64,000 nucleotides of DNA from positions 310,001-374,000 of the forward strand of contig NZ_PDUW01000002.1 of assembly GCF_003545815.1 (NCBI RefSeq), written 5' to 3'. The position numbers and the translations under genes were made by a program. The notes beneath the pieces are model-generated. The model ran no database searches and was not told the origin of the DNA. It was given only the letters and a program-made list of their open reading frames with translations. This DNA is from Pusillimonas caeni. GTDB lineage: Bacteria; Pseudomonadota; Gammaproteobacteria; Burkholderiales; Burkholderiaceae_B. How positions within the stretch are numbered: position 1 is the stretch's first letter; every line of letters starts with the position of its first letter. Positions 1 through 9,699 of this stretch are shown here, piece after piece.

Positions 1-287
1 GCGCTTGCGGTCATGCGCAAGACGTCCTGCAAAAAATGTCCGACCCCGTCCTGACCGTTTGCCCTGAATGCGGTCAAAGCACCTATGCCAAGCAGGTCAC
101 CGCCGCAGGCTTCCAGCTCAAGGGCTCGGGCTGGTATGTGACCGACTTCCGCGACGGCGGCAAGAAAACGGGCGCCTCCGGCGAGTCGGCGGCCTCTTCG
201 TCCAGTTCGCCGTCCAGTTCATCGTCCGAGCCGGCGACGGCCGCGAAGCCGGCCGATACTTCTTCCTCCACGGCGGCGGCCTCCTGA
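1..287 (+). CDS. FmdB-family zinc-ribbon protein, 3' part
   Basis: The gene is cut by the left edge. Reading from base 3 the frame gives ACGHAQDVLQKMSDPVLTVC, then PECG, so the visible part holds the second half of a first Cys pair and the complete second CxxC knuckle of the FmdB regulatory zinc ribbon. The usual N-terminus (about 10 residues with the first Cys) lies outside the window. After the ribbon and the conserved GSGWYVTDFR segment, the tail is a low-complexity Ser/Ala/Pro stretch, as in many FmdB proteins. Function in these bacteria is unknown; the name comes from a formamidase-operon regulator. It lies directly upstream of aspS on the same strand, a common betaproteobacterial arrangement. 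Confidence 0.85.
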   Translation, partial: ACGHAQDVLQKMSDPVLTVCPECGQSTYAKQVTAAGFQLKGSGWYVTDFRDGGKKTGASGESAASSSSSPSSSSSEPATAAKPADTSSSTAAAS

Positions 288-315
288 ACCCTGCCAGGGA
301 CTTCCTGGCTTCGTA

Positions 316-337
316 GCCCCGGCCCAGGCGCCGGGGC
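316..337 (+). other. GC-rich hairpin between fmdB and aspS
   Basis: A perfect 8-bp inverted repeat, GCCCCGGC at 316-323 and GCCGGGGC at 330-337, encloses a 6-nt loop. It lies between the fmdB stop and the aspS start. No T-run follows, so it is not a convincing intrinsic terminator. It may be a transcript-stabilising or attenuating hairpin. Confidence 0.4.
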
Positions 338-392
338 CGCCGGGACCGGCCCGAACCGACATTTACAGAATCAACAAACGGAGCACTCCTTC

Positions 393-2183
393 ATGCGTAC
401 CTGCTACACCGGCGAGGTCAGTCGAGAACAACTGGACCAGACAGTCACCTTGTTTGGCTGGGTGCATCGGCGCCGCGACCATGGCGGCGTCATTTTCATC
501 GACTTGCGCGACCGGGCCGGCCTGGCGCAGATCGTGGTGGATCCGGACAACGTCGACGCCTTCGCCACAGCCGAACGCATCCGCAACGAGTATTGCGTGC
601 GCATCACCGGCCTGGTGCGCCTGCGCCCCGAAGGCACCAGCAATCCCGAACTGGCTTCCGGCGAGATCGAGGTCTTGTGCCGCGAGATCGAGATCCTGAA
701 CACCTCGGTCACGCCGCCGTTCCAGCTGGACGACGACAACCTGTCCGAGACCACGCGCCTCACGCACCGCGTGCTCGACCTGCGCCGTCCGCAGATGCAG
801 CAGAACCTGATGCTGCGCTACCGCGTCTCCATCGAGGTGCGCAAATATCTGGACAGCCTGGGCTTCATCGACATCGAGACCCCCATGCTCACCAAGAGCA
901 CGCCCGAAGGCGCGCGCGACTACCTCGTGCCCTCTCGCGTTAATCCGGGCGAGTTCTTCGCCTTGCCGCAATCACCGCAGCTGTTCAAGCAGATGCTGAT
1001 GGTGGCCGGCTTCGACCGCTACTACCAGATCACCAAGTGCTTCCGCGACGAAGACCTGCGCGCCGACCGCCAGCCCGAATTCACCCAGATCGACTGCGAA
1101 ACCTCCTTCCTCAACGAAGAAGAAATCCGCGCCATCTTCGAAGGCATGCTGCGCCATGTGTTCAGCCAGGTGCAGGGCGTCGAGCTGCCCGAGGCCTTCC
1201 CCACCATGACGTGGGAAGAAGCCATGCGCCGCTTCGGCTCCGACAAACCCGACCTGCGCGTCAAGCTCGAGTTCGTCGATGTGTCCGACCTGATGGCCGA
1301 CGTCGACTTCAAGGTGTTCTCGGCCCCGGCCAAGGATCCGGCGTGCCGCGTCGTGGCGCTGCGCGTGCCGGGCGGCGCCGCCATGCCCCGCAGCGAGATT
1401 GACGCCTACACCAAGTTCGTCGGCATCTACGGCGCCAAGGGCCTGGCCTACATCAAGGTCAACGACGCCGCCTCCATCCCCGAGGGCCTGCAGTCGCCCA
1501 TCGTCAAGAACATCCATACCCAGGCGCTGACCCAGCTCATCGAGCGCACCGGCGCCCAAAGCGGCGACCTCGTCTTTTTCGGCGCCGACAAGACCAAAGT
1601 CGTCAACGACGCCATCGGCGCCCTGCGCGTGCGTATCGGACACAGCGATTTCGGCAAAGAGCGCGGGCTGTTCGAGGCCGGCTGGCAGCCGTTGTGGGTC
1701 GTCGACTTTCCCATGTTCGAGTACGACGAACAAGAAGGCCGCTACTTCGCCGCCCACCATCCCTTCACCAGTCCCAAGGACGGCCACGAAGAGCTGCTCG
1801 AGAACGAACCGGCGCGCGCCCTGGCCAAGGCCTACGACATCGTGCTCAATGGCTGGGAAATCGGCGGCGGCTCGGTGCGCATCCACCGCGCCGACGTGCA
1901 AAGCAAGGTGTTCCAGGCGCTCAATATCGGCGCCGACGAAGCACGCGAAAAATTCGGCTTCCTGCTCGACGCCCTGCAGTATGGCGCGCCGCCGCATGGC
2001 GGAGTGGCCTTCGGGCTGGATCGCCTCGTCACCATGATGGCGGGCGCCGAAAGCATCCGCGACGTCATCGCCTTCCCCAAGACCCAGCGCGCGCAAGACC
2101 TGCTTACGCACGCGCCTTCTCCGGTCGACGAGAAACAGTTGCGGGAGCTGCATATCCGGCTGCGTTCGACCGAGGCCAAATAA
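393..2183 (+). CDS. aspS: Aspartate--tRNA(Asp/Asn) ligase
   Basis: Class II aminoacyl-tRNA synthetase, 596 aa, the normal bacterial length. In order: N-terminal OB-fold anticodon-binding domain (about residues 1-105), catalytic core with motif 2 ([16 protein letters not shown]), the bacterial GAD insertion (about 290-420), and motif 3 near the C-terminus (FGLDRL). The cytoplasmic enzyme charges tRNA with aspartate. His30 (RRRDHGG) and Gly81 (RLRPEG) match the H31/G82 pair linked in Pseudomonas aeruginosa to relaxed, non-discriminating AspRS, whereas E. coli has Leu and Lys at these sites. The enzyme therefore probably also makes Asp-tRNA(Asn) for GatCAB. The start follows a GGAGC-type ribosome-binding site. 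Confidence 0.97.
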   Translation: MRTCYTGEVSREQLDQTVTLFGWVHRRRDHGGVIFIDLRDRAGLAQIVVDPDNVDAFATAERIRNEYCVRITGLVRLRPEGTSNPELASGEIEVLCREIEILNTSVTPPFQLDDDNLSETTRLTHRVLDLRRPQMQQNLMLRYRVSIEVRKYLDSLGFIDIETPMLTKSTPEGARDYLVPSRVNPGEFFALPQSPQLFKQMLMVAGFDRYYQITKCFRDEDLRADRQPEFTQIDCETSFLNEEEIRAIFEGMLRHVFSQVQGVELPEAFPTMTWEEAMRRFGSDKPDLRVKLEFVDVSDLMADVDFKVFSAPAKDPACRVVALRVPGGAAMPRSEIDAYTKFVGIYGAKGLAYIKVNDAASIPEGLQSPIVKNIHTQALTQLIERTGAQSGDLVFFGADKTKVVNDAIGALRVRIGHSDFGKERGLFEAGWQPLWVVDFPMFEYDEQEGRYFAAHHPFTSPKDGHEELLENEPARALAKAYDIVLNGWEIGGGSVRIHRADVQSKVFQALNIGADEAREKFGFLLDALQYGAPPHGGVAFGLDRLVTMMAGAESIRDVIAFPKTQRAQDLLTHAPSPVDEKQLRELHIRLRSTEAK

Positions 2184-2198
2184 GCCCCGGGGCCGGCC

Positions 2199-3050
2199 AT
2201 GTCGATCCTGCGCATCGTCAGCTACAACATCCACAAGGGCCGATCGGCGATCGGCTCGCGCGAATCGCTGTCGCAGCTGCGCCTGGGCTTGTATGGCCTG
2301 CATCCCGACCTGCTGTTTCTTCAAGAAGTACAGGGGCGCAACGAGCGCCAGAACATCCTGCATGCCCAGCATGAATCGCTGGGCGCCGCGCTGGACATGG
2401 ACTACTGCTATGGCTGCAACGCCATACGCGCCCAGACCGATCACGGCAACGCGCTGCTGTCCCGCTACGACATCCTCAGTTACGAAAACCAGGACATCTC
2501 CGACCACAAGCTCGAGCAGCGCGGCCTGCTGCACGCCACCATCATGGTCGACGACACCCAGGTGCATTGCCTGGTAGTCCACCTGGGCCTGTTCGCGGGC
2601 GGGCGCACCCGCCAGATCATGGCCCTGGTCGAGCGCATCAAGCGCATGGTGCCCGCCGATGCGCCCATGATCATCGCCGGCGACTTCAACGACTGGACCA
2701 ACCGCCTGGCGCCGCTGTTCGTGCAGCAGCTCGGCCTGTACGAGGTCTTCGCCGTCTCGCCGCAGGGCCTGGCAACGCGCTCCATGCCGCTGCATCACAC
2801 CGTAAAGCGGCTGGGCCGCACCCTGCGCAGCCGGTCGGGGCTTGCAGATTCGGTGCACGAGCTGGGCATCAATGGCCTGGCGCGCATGACGCCGCCGCCG
2901 CGCACCTTCCCCTCGGCCTTTCCCTGGCTGCGCCTGGACCGCATCTACCAGCGCGGCTTCGCCGTGCGCAAGGCCCGCGTGCTGCATGGCCTGCCCTGGA
3001 GGCAGCTGTCCGATCATTCGCCCATCTTTGCAGAGCTCGAGCTGCCTTGA
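2199..3050 (+). CDS. Endonuclease/exonuclease/phosphatase (EEP) family protein
   Basis: 283 aa covering a full EEP domain. Visible motifs are YNIHKG at the N-terminus, LQEVQGR (metal-binding Glu), DHGNALLSR, AGDFNDW (catalytic Asp/Asn) and the C-terminal SDHSP with the catalytic His. This is the Mg-dependent phosphodiesterase fold of DNase I/ExoIII. It starts 15 nt after aspS, and clsB follows on the same strand. The same neighbour of clsB in enterobacteria (YbhP, next to ybhO/clsB) suggests a phospholipid-related or phosphodiesterase role rather than DNA repair. The substrate is not known from sequence. Confidence 0.88.
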   Translation: MSILRIVSYNIHKGRSAIGSRESLSQLRLGLYGLHPDLLFLQEVQGRNERQNILHAQHESLGAALDMDYCYGCNAIRAQTDHGNALLSRYDILSYENQDISDHKLEQRGLLHATIMVDDTQVHCLVVHLGLFAGGRTRQIMALVERIKRMVPADAPMIIAGDFNDWTNRLAPLFVQQLGLYEVFAVSPQGLATRSMPLHHTVKRLGRTLRSRSGLADSVHELGINGLARMTPPPRTFPSAFPWLRLDRIYQRGFAVRKARVLHGLPWRQLSDHSPIFAELELP

Positions 3051-3248
3051 ACCGGCCGCACAGCGGCTTCAACAACGAGGGCGCGCGGGCCGCTGGAAGC
3101 GCGGCGAGCCCGAGCCGTTGACATTGCCGCGGCACGGTTTGCGCAGCGGTTTCATGCTTGGGACGTGGCGGGCCCTGCCCACCGCCACGTGTAAAGTTAG
3201 TATGGCAAAATCAGTGCTTACAAGACTTGCTGGCGAGGCGGAATAGTC

Positions 3249-4478
3249 ATGGCGCGCAAAGAGTCCCGCCTGGTCTGGCGGGACGGAAACTGCATCGAAC
3301 TGCTCGAGAACGGCGGCGAATTCTTTCCTGCGCTGTGCAAGGACATTGACGAGGCGCAGTCCAGCGTTCACCTCGAAACCTACATCTTCAACCTGGACGA
3401 CACGGGCCATAAGGTGCTGGGACATCTGCGCGCCGCCTGCCAGCGGGGCGTCAAAGTGCGCGTCGTCATCGACGGCTTCGGCAGCTACGAGAACGCCCCC
3501 GAGATAGTGCGGCTGCTCGACGAGATGGGGGCGCAGGTGCGCGTCTACCGGCCCGAACCGGCCGGCCTGGGCCGCTATCGCTTCAGGCTGAGCCGGCTGC
3601 GCCGCCTGCATCGCAAGGTCACCGTGGTGGACGACCGCATCGGCTTCGTCGGCGGCATCAACATCATCGACGACCTCGTGGACGTGCCCGACGACGGCCA
3701 GGGCCCCAAGCCGCGCTTCGACTTCGCCGTGCGCGTGCGCGGCCCCATCGTGCAGGACCTGTCCAGGGCCCAGAGCGATCTGTGGATGCGCATGGCCTGG
3801 CGCCGCCGCGACGACTGGGGCGGTTTCTACCAGCGCATCAGGGGCTGGCGCGAGCGCCGGGCGCGCGTCCTGGCCGACGCCCAGCCCCGCTTCGAACCGG
3901 GCATGCGCGCCACCGTGCTGCTGCGCGACAACCTGCGCTTTCGCAAGACCATCGAGAACGTCTACGTCCAGGCCCTGGAAACGGCCACCCACGACGCCCT
4001 CATCGCCAACTCGTACTTTTTTCCCGGCCGCCGGCTGAAGGCCGCGCTGCGCCGGGCGGCCCGGCGCGGCGTGCGGGTGCGGCTGCTGCTGCAGGGCCGG
4101 GCCGAATACGCCCTGCAATATCGCGCTTGTCGCAGCATGTATCAGAAAGTCCTGGCCGGCGGCATCGAGATCTATGAATACCAGCCCAGCTATCTGCACG
4201 CCAAGGTCGCCGTGATCGACGGCTGCGCCATGATCGGGTCGTCGAACATGGACCCGTTCAGCCTGCTGCTGGCCCGCGAAACCAACGTCTTCATCAGCGA
4301 CGAGGGCTTTGCCGACCAACTCAAGGCCGCGCTGGAGCGCGAGCTGGCCAACAGCTGCAACCGGGTCACCGCCGAGACCTACGCACGCCATTCCTGGTTC
4401 CAGCGGCTGTGCGACGACGTCTCGCATTTCCTGCTGAAGATCGGCGTGGCCCTTACGGGCCGTGCGTCAGAGTACTGA
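3249..4478 (+). CDS. clsB: Cardiolipin synthase B, phospholipase D family
   Basis: 409 aa with two phospholipase D HKD motifs, HRKVTVVDDRIGFVGG in the N-terminal half and HAKVAVIDGCAMIGSSNMD in the C-terminal half. These form the shared active site that transfers phosphatidyl groups to make cardiolipin. The protein begins directly with the catalytic region and lacks the N-terminal transmembrane hairpin of ClsA, which fits the ClsB class (E. coli YbhO, about 413 aa). A peripheral inner-membrane location is expected. Its upstream neighbour is an EEP-family protein, as for E. coli clsB. ClsC-type enzymes are longer, so that alternative is unlikely. Confidence 0.92.
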   Translation: MARKESRLVWRDGNCIELLENGGEFFPALCKDIDEAQSSVHLETYIFNLDDTGHKVLGHLRAACQRGVKVRVVIDGFGSYENAPEIVRLLDEMGAQVRVYRPEPAGLGRYRFRLSRLRRLHRKVTVVDDRIGFVGGINIIDDLVDVPDDGQGPKPRFDFAVRVRGPIVQDLSRAQSDLWMRMAWRRRDDWGGFYQRIRGWRERRARVLADAQPRFEPGMRATVLLRDNLRFRKTIENVYVQALETATHDALIANSYFFPGRRLKAALRRAARRGVRVRLLLQGRAEYALQYRACRSMYQKVLAGGIEIYEYQPSYLHAKVAVIDGCAMIGSSNMDPFSLLLARETNVFISDEGFADQLKAALERELANSCNRVTAETYARHSWFQRLCDDVSHFLLKIGVALTGRASEY

Positions 4479-4579
4479 TTCCAGGCCTCGCGGGCTTGCC
4501 ACAAACCGTTGCAGGCCGATCCACGCTTCGCGTACTACACTAAAGCTATTCATCCTTCAGCTTGAACGGAGCGACGTCC

Positions 4580-6997
4580 ATGCAAACCAGTCATTCAGGC
4601 CAGTTTCATATCCGCAAAGTAGCTGTATGCGGCGCGGGAGTCATGGGGGCGCAGATCGCGGCCCATTGCGTGAACGCCGGCGTGCCGGTGGTGTTGTTCG
4701 ACCTGCCCGCCAAAGAGGGCGACCCCAACGGCGTGGTCCACAAGGCCATTGCGATGCTGCGCAAGGCCAGCCCTGCGCCGCTGGGCGCGCCCGCCCTGGC
4801 GGAACTGATCGAGCCGGCCAACTACCAGGACGATCTGCACCGCCTGGCCGAGTGCGATCTGGTCATCGAAGCCATTGCCGAGCGCATGGACTGGAAGCAG
4901 GACCTCTACAAAAAGCTGGCGCCCGCCATCAAGCCGGGGGCCATCGTGGCCAGCAATACCTCGGGCCTGTCGATCACCCGGCTGTCCCAGGCGCTGCCCG
5001 AATCCCTGCGGTCGCGCTTCTGCGGCGTGCACTTCTTCAACCCGCCGCGCTACATGCCGCTGGTCGAATTGATTCCCACGGCCGACACGCAGCCGGCCCT
5101 GCTGGACCAGCTCGAAACCTTTCTGACCACGCGGCTGGGCAAGGGCGTGGTGAGGGCCAAGGATACGCCCAATTTCATCGGCAACCGCATCGGCGTGTTC
5201 GGCATCCTGTCCGTATTCGTCCAGGCGCAGAAGTACGGGCTCAGCTACGAGCAGGTCGACGAGCTGACCGGCACCCGCCTGGGGCGGGCCAAGTCGGGCA
5301 CCTTCCGCACGGCCGATGTGGTCGGCCTGGACACCCTGGCCCACGTCATCCGCACCATGCAGGACCAGCTGCCCAACGACCCTTTCCGCGAGGCGTTTGC
5401 GCTGCCGCCCGTGCTGGAAGCGCTGATCGAGAAGGGCGCCCTGGGCCAGAAGACGGGCGCCGGCTTCTACCGCAAAGAAGGCAAGGCCATACTGCGCCTG
5501 GATCCTGAGAAGCGCGAATACGTGCCGGCCGATGCCAAGGTCGACGATGCCGTGGCAGCTCTGCTGGCCGAGCGCGATCCGGCCAAGCGCCTGCGCGGCC
5601 TGCGCGAATCGCAGCATCCGCAGGCCCAGTTCGTGTGGGCGGTGCTGCGCGACATCTTCCACTACAGCGCCTTCCACCTGGCCGACATCGCCGATACGGC
5701 GAGGCAGGTCGATCAGGCCATGATCTGGGGCTTCGGGCACAGCCAGGGGCCGTTCGAGATCTGGCAGTCGGCAGGCTGGCGCGAGGTGGCGCAATGGATC
5801 GCCGACGACATCGAGAACGGCAAGGCGCTGGCGTCGGCGCCTTTGCCCGACTGGGTCTTCAGCGGCCCGGTGGACGAGGCCCAGGGCGTGCATACGCCCC
5901 AAGGCTCCTGGAATCCGGCCGCCCAGGCCTTCGAGCAGCGCAGCGCCCTGCCGGTGTACGAACGCCAGGTGGGCGCGCCCCGCCTGGTCGGCGAGGGCAG
6001 CGGCCTGGGCGAAGAGGTGGTGTTCGAAGACGAAGCGGTCAAGTGCTGGACGCTGCCTGCGCCGCATCCCGCCGACGTGCTCATCGTATCGTTCAAGTCG
6101 AAGATGCATACCCTCAGTCCCGAGGTGATGAAGGGCGTGCAGCACGCGGTGGACATCGCCGAGGGCTCCTTCAGCGCTCTCGTGGTGGGCCAGCTCACCG
6201 ACCCTTTTTCGGCCGGAGCCGACCTGAAATCCATGCTGCCCCTGTTCGCCTCGGGCGGTCCCAAGGCGGTCGAGCCGGTCGAGCGCGCCATGCAGGACAT
6301 GGTGCTGCGCCTGCGCTACGCCCAGGTGCCGGTGGTGGCGGCGCTGGCGGGCATGGCCCTGGGCGGCGGCTGCGAACTGGCCCTGCACTGCGCGCGGCGG
6401 GTGGCGCATTTCGAGACTTACATGGGCCTGGTCGAATCCGGCCTGGGGCTGGTGCCCGGCGCCGGCGGCCTCACCTGGAGCGCCCGGCGGGCAGCCGAAC
6501 TGCAGGCCGAGGGCGCGCCCGATGCGCCCCTGCTGGCCTATCTCAAGCGTTTCGCCTTCCCCATCGCGCAGGCCGCGGTCTCGACCTCGGCACTGCATGC
6601 GCGCGAAATCGGCTTCCTGCTGCCTTCCGACCCCATCGTCATGAACCGCAACGAACTGCTCTACGTGGCGGTGCGCGAAGCCCACGTGCTGGCCGAAGCG
6701 GGCTGGCGGGCGCCCATGCCCCAGCCTTTCCCGGTGGCCGGGCGCGACGGCATCGCCACGCTGAAGGGACAGCTCGTGAACATGCGCGTGGGCGGCTTCA
6801 TCTCCGAGCATGACTTCCACGTGGCGGCCACCATCGCCCACGTCATGTGCGGCGGCGATCTCGACCCGGGCGAGCGCGTCGACGAGGGCTGGATGCTGGC
6901 CCGCGAACGCGAAGCCTTCCTGGGCCTGCTGGCTCATCCCAAGACGCAGGAACGCATCATGGGTTTTGTAAAGACCGGCAAGCCGGTGCGCAACTAA
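4580..6997 (+). CDS. 3-hydroxyacyl-CoA dehydrogenase/enoyl-CoA hydratase fusion (FadN-type)
   Basis: 805 aa bifunctional beta-oxidation enzyme. The N-terminal half is a 3-hydroxyacyl-CoA dehydrogenase: NAD-binding GAGVMGAQIAAH, SNTSGL, and catalytic His in GVHFFNP. The C-terminal third is an enoyl-CoA hydratase/isomerase domain with oxyanion loop ALGGGCELAL and a catalytic-type Glu in VESGLGLVPGAGG. Domain order is dehydrogenase then hydratase, as in Bacillus FadN and the reverse of E. coli FadB/FadJ. ATG 4580 is preferred over the in-frame TTG at 4562 because GGAGC lies 6-11 nt before it. A thiolase gene follows after 16 nt, so the pair covers the last three steps of fatty acid beta-oxidation. 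Confidence 0.93.
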   Translation: MQTSHSGQFHIRKVAVCGAGVMGAQIAAHCVNAGVPVVLFDLPAKEGDPNGVVHKAIAMLRKASPAPLGAPALAELIEPANYQDDLHRLAECDLVIEAIAERMDWKQDLYKKLAPAIKPGAIVASNTSGLSITRLSQALPESLRSRFCGVHFFNPPRYMPLVELIPTADTQPALLDQLETFLTTRLGKGVVRAKDTPNFIGNRIGVFGILSVFVQAQKYGLSYEQVDELTGTRLGRAKSGTFRTADVVGLDTLAHVIRTMQDQLPNDPFREAFALPPVLEALIEKGALGQKTGAGFYRKEGKAILRLDPEKREYVPADAKVDDAVAALLAERDPAKRLRGLRESQHPQAQFVWAVLRDIFHYSAFHLADIADTARQVDQAMIWGFGHSQGPFEIWQSAGWREVAQWIADDIENGKALASAPLPDWVFSGPVDEAQGVHTPQGSWNPAAQAFEQRSALPVYERQVGAPRLVGEGSGLGEEVVFEDEAVKCWTLPAPHPADVLIVSFKSKMHTLSPEVMKGVQHAVDIAEGSFSALVVGQLTDPFSAGADLKSMLPLFASGGPKAVEPVERAMQDMVLRLRYAQVPVVAALAGMALGGGCELALHCARRVAHFETYMGLVESGLGLVPGAGGLTWSARRAAELQAEGAPDAPLLAYLKRFAFPIAQAAVSTSALHAREIGFLLPSDPIVMNRNELLYVAVREAHVLAEAGWRAPMPQPFPVAGRDGIATLKGQLVNMRVGGFISEHDFHVAATIAHVMCGGDLDPGERVDEGWMLAREREAFLGLLAHPKTQERIMGFVKTGKPVRN

Positions 6998-7013
6998 GCC
7001 AAGGGGACGACAC

Positions 7014-8210
7014 ATGACCACACTGCAACAAGCCTATATCGTCGCCGCGACCCGCAGCCCCATCGGCAAGGCGCCGCGCGGCACCCTGGCGCACTACCGT
7101 CCCGACGACCTGCTGGCGACCGTGCTGCGCGGCCTGCTGGCGCAGGCGCCCAACCTCGACCCGGCCGCCGTCGAAGACGTCATCGTCGGCTGCGCCATCC
7201 CCGAAGGCCCGCAAGGCTTCAACGTGGCGCGCCTGGGCCTGCTGCTGGCCGGCCTGCCCGACACCGTGCCGGGCGCCACCGTCAACCGCTTCTGCGCCTC
7301 GGGCCTGACCGCCCTGGCCATGGCCGCCGACCGCATCCGCGTCGGCGAGGCCGACGTCATGATCGCCGCGGGCACCGAGTCCATGAGCCAGGTGCCCATC
7401 ATCGGCGTCACCACCACCTTCAGCCCCGGCATCTTCGAGCGCGATGAAAACGTCGGCATCGCCTACGGCATGGGCCAGACGGCCGAACAGGTGGCCGAAC
7501 AGTGGAAGGTCTCGCGCGAGGACCAGGACGCCTTCGCCCTGCAGTCGCACCAGCGCGCCCTGGCCGCGCAGAAAGCGGGCGAGTTCAACGACGAGATCCT
7601 GCCCATCGAAGTGCTGCGGCGCACCCCCAACCTTGCCTCCGACCAAGTGGTGGAAACCCGCAAGAACTTCTCCCTCGACGAAGGCGTGCGGGCCGACACC
7701 AGCATGGAGGCCCTGGCCAAGCTCAAGCCTGTGTTCGCCGCCAAGGGCAGCGTCACGGCGGGCAACAGCTCGCAGACATCAGACGGCGCCGGCGCCTTGC
7801 TGGTGGTGTCCGAGCGCGCCCTCAAGGCGCACAACCTGACGCCGCTGGCGCGCTTTGTATCGTTTGCCGTGCGCGGCGTGCCGCCGCAGATCATGGGCAT
7901 AGGGCCCAAGTTCGCCATTCCCGAAGTGCTGCAGCGCGCCGGCCTCAAACTGGACCAGATGGGCTGGATCGAACTGAACGAAGCCTTCGCCGCCCAATCC
8001 CTCGCCGTCATCCGCGACCTCAACCTGAACCCCGAAGTGGTCAACCCCATGGGCGGCGCCATCGCCCTGGGCCACCCCCTGGGCGCCACCGGCGCCATCC
8101 GTTCGGCGACCGTCGTGCATGCCCTGCAGCGACACAAGCTGGATTATGGGATGGTGACGATGTGCGTGGGCACGGGGATGGGGGCGGCGGGGGTGTTCGA
8201 GCGGGTGTAG
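7014..8210 (+). CDS. fadA: Acetyl-CoA acyltransferase (thiolase)
   Basis: 398 aa thiolase of normal length. Nucleophilic Cys94 lies in NRFCASGLTA, the catalytic His354 in ALGHPLGATGA and the second Cys384 in MCVGTGMGAAGVFE, so all three catalytic positions are present. It performs CoA-dependent cleavage of 3-ketoacyl-CoA to acetyl-CoA plus a shortened acyl-CoA. It lies 16 nt downstream of the dehydrogenase/hydratase fusion, with AAGGGGACG as its ribosome-binding region. The context favours a degradative (FadA-type) rather than a biosynthetic (PhaA-type) role; no acyl-CoA dehydrogenase is adjacent. Confidence 0.93.
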   Translation: MTTLQQAYIVAATRSPIGKAPRGTLAHYRPDDLLATVLRGLLAQAPNLDPAAVEDVIVGCAIPEGPQGFNVARLGLLLAGLPDTVPGATVNRFCASGLTALAMAADRIRVGEADVMIAAGTESMSQVPIIGVTTTFSPGIFERDENVGIAYGMGQTAEQVAEQWKVSREDQDAFALQSHQRALAAQKAGEFNDEILPIEVLRRTPNLASDQVVETRKNFSLDEGVRADTSMEALAKLKPVFAAKGSVTAGNSSQTSDGAGALLVVSERALKAHNLTPLARFVSFAVRGVPPQIMGIGPKFAIPEVLQRAGLKLDQMGWIELNEAFAAQSLAVIRDLNLNPEVVNPMGGAIALGHPLGATGAIRSATVVHALQRHKLDYGMVTMCVGTGMGAAGVFERV

Positions 8211-8226
8211 ATTTTCTCTTGATTGT

Positions 8227-9699
8227 CTATGGCTGGATAGCGGCCATCAGATCGTCGGCATGCACCATTAGCTCGCGCACTTGATGCAGCGCCTGGTACT
8301 GATGCAACACCGCGAGCCAACGCGGTGATTCCAGCAGTTCTTGCCAGACGGGTTCCAGATCTTGCGGACTGGTTTCTTGGCCGAGCGCCAGCTTGCCGGC
8401 GAACTCCAGGCTGGACTGGGCAGATAAGAGCTGCATCCGGGTGGCAGGGCTGAGCAGGCGAGGCGTGGTTTCGGCGGGCGCATCGCAGAAATAGAGCACG
8501 GTACTCTTCAGCTTGGCATTGTTCTGAACCCCGGCCTCGTCCGGATTCAATTCGCATAGCGACGCGCCGCGCAGCCGCATGGTTCCCTGCTCTGTTTCGA
8601 AGGAATAAACAGTGTTGCGATCGGCCTGCGACAACAGGCGCAGGCCGCGCAGCAAACGCGGTAGATCCGTCGTAGCCGCATCTACCGAGGCTTTGGCCTC
8701 GACCAGCAGGAGGACGTCCCAGGCGGGGCTCGCCTTGCTGTTCTCCTCGTCTTCCCTGTTTTCTCTGTCTCCCTCGACGTCCTTGTTTCTCTCGCCTTCC
8801 CTGCTTACGCTGTCGCTACTTTCTTTAGCGTTGCGCAGTAGCACCACGTCCCATTCGCTTTTGGCGCGCTCGGCATTGCCTGGTATGGAGGCCGGCACTC
8901 GCAGCGAGGTGACGACGCGGTATGAGTCGGTGCTTCCTTCCTCTCGGCCTAAACGCAGGGCAAGCGCTTGAAGCACCTGTGTCGCCAGGGCTTCGACTTC
9001 CGCGCCGCGCCGCCGGGACGCCGAGCCCTGCGCGGCGGCGCCAGCGCTGCCGGAGCGCGGCCCGTTCCGGTCGCGCAGCGATAGATAACGCTGAATCAGT
9101 TCGTCGGGCGCCAGGTCTTTCAGGCGCTGCAGGCGTTCCAACGCGGCTTCATCCCGTATTCGGGCGATGCCGTGTGCCAGCGACGGATCGTCGGCGATAT
9201 CGGACAGTTCAACTGCTTGCCGGGCCTCCTCGGCCAGCTCCTTCCAGGATGACGAAGACGCCAGCTCATGCAGCTGAGCCAGCGCCTCGGCTTGCCGTCG
9301 CGACGAAGCCAGCCGCTGCTTGGCCGGATGCGCCACCGCATTGACGGCGGCACGGACAAGGCGGCGGTCCTTATCGGCGTGCGCAGCCAGCGATGCATAC
9401 TCGCGTACGTATGCGGTTTGGTGTTGGAGCACCATGGCCTGGAAGGCCGGATCTCCCTGTTCGGCGCGCATTGCGTCGCGAATTATGCGGGAGAGTGATT
9501 CGAGGAAGTGGCGCTTCGTCGTCCGGCTCGGCATTTCCCCGTCGGCGGTTGCTGCACGAGCCTCTTCTATCGCGATTGCCAGGATGGCGGCGGGATTGCT
9601 TTCGAGCGCTTGCCGGGAAAAATGGGGCGCCGACGGCAGGCGGTAGCGACGCTCGACGCTGCGCAGAACGTCATCGAGTAAGGGGAGGCGGGTCGCCAT
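8227..9699 (-). CDS. Hypothetical protein with possible PD-(D/E)XK nuclease core
   Basis: 490 aa, not recognised as a named family. The first 230 residues are helical and Ala/Arg/Leu-rich. The C-terminal half contains WDVVLL (about residue 280) and, after a charged low-complexity stretch of about 35 residues (many E/R/N/D/K; pyrimidine-rich on the plus strand near 8745-8825), AWDVLLLVEAKAS (about 325-337). An Asp on one strand followed by E-x-K on the next matches the PD-(D/E)XK nuclease signature, so DNA or RNA cleavage is conceivable. The two WDVxLL strands could instead be an internal duplication. It converges on the thiolase gene with a 16-nt gap and has no same-strand partner. The coding call is strong, the function weak. 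Confidence 0.75.
   Translation of the reverse strand: MATRLPLLDDVLRSVERRYRLPSAPHFSRQALESNPAAILAIAIEEARAATADGEMPSRTTKRHFLESLSRIIRDAMRAEQGDPAFQAMVLQHQTAYVREYASLAAHADKDRRLVRAAVNAVAHPAKQRLASSRRQAEALAQLHELASSSSWKELAEEARQAVELSDIADDPSLAHGIARIRDEAALERLQRLKDLAPDELIQRYLSLRDRNGPRSGSAGAAAQGSASRRRGAEVEALATQVLQALALRLGREEGSTDSYRVVTSLRVPASIPGNAERAKSEWDVVLLRNAKESSDSVSREGERNKDVEGDRENREDEENSKASPAWDVLLLVEAKASVDAATTDLPRLLRGLRLLSQADRNTVYSFETEQGTMRLRGASLCELNPDEAGVQNNAKLKSTVLYFCDAPAETTPRLLSPATRMQLLSAQSSLEFAGKLALGQETSPQDLEPVWQELLESPRWLAVLHQYQALHQVRELMVHADDLMAAIQP

Noticed and set aside
972-3017. A 681-codon minus-strand open frame opposite aspS and the EEP gene
   Set aside because: It lies antisense to two clear genes, has no family-like motifs and an Ala/Gly/His/Gln-rich composition typical of shadow frames in GC-rich DNA.
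4595-7021. An 808-codon minus-strand open frame opposite the dehydrogenase/hydratase fusion
   Set aside because: Antisense shadow of a well-supported enzyme; no recognisable domain and low-complexity composition.
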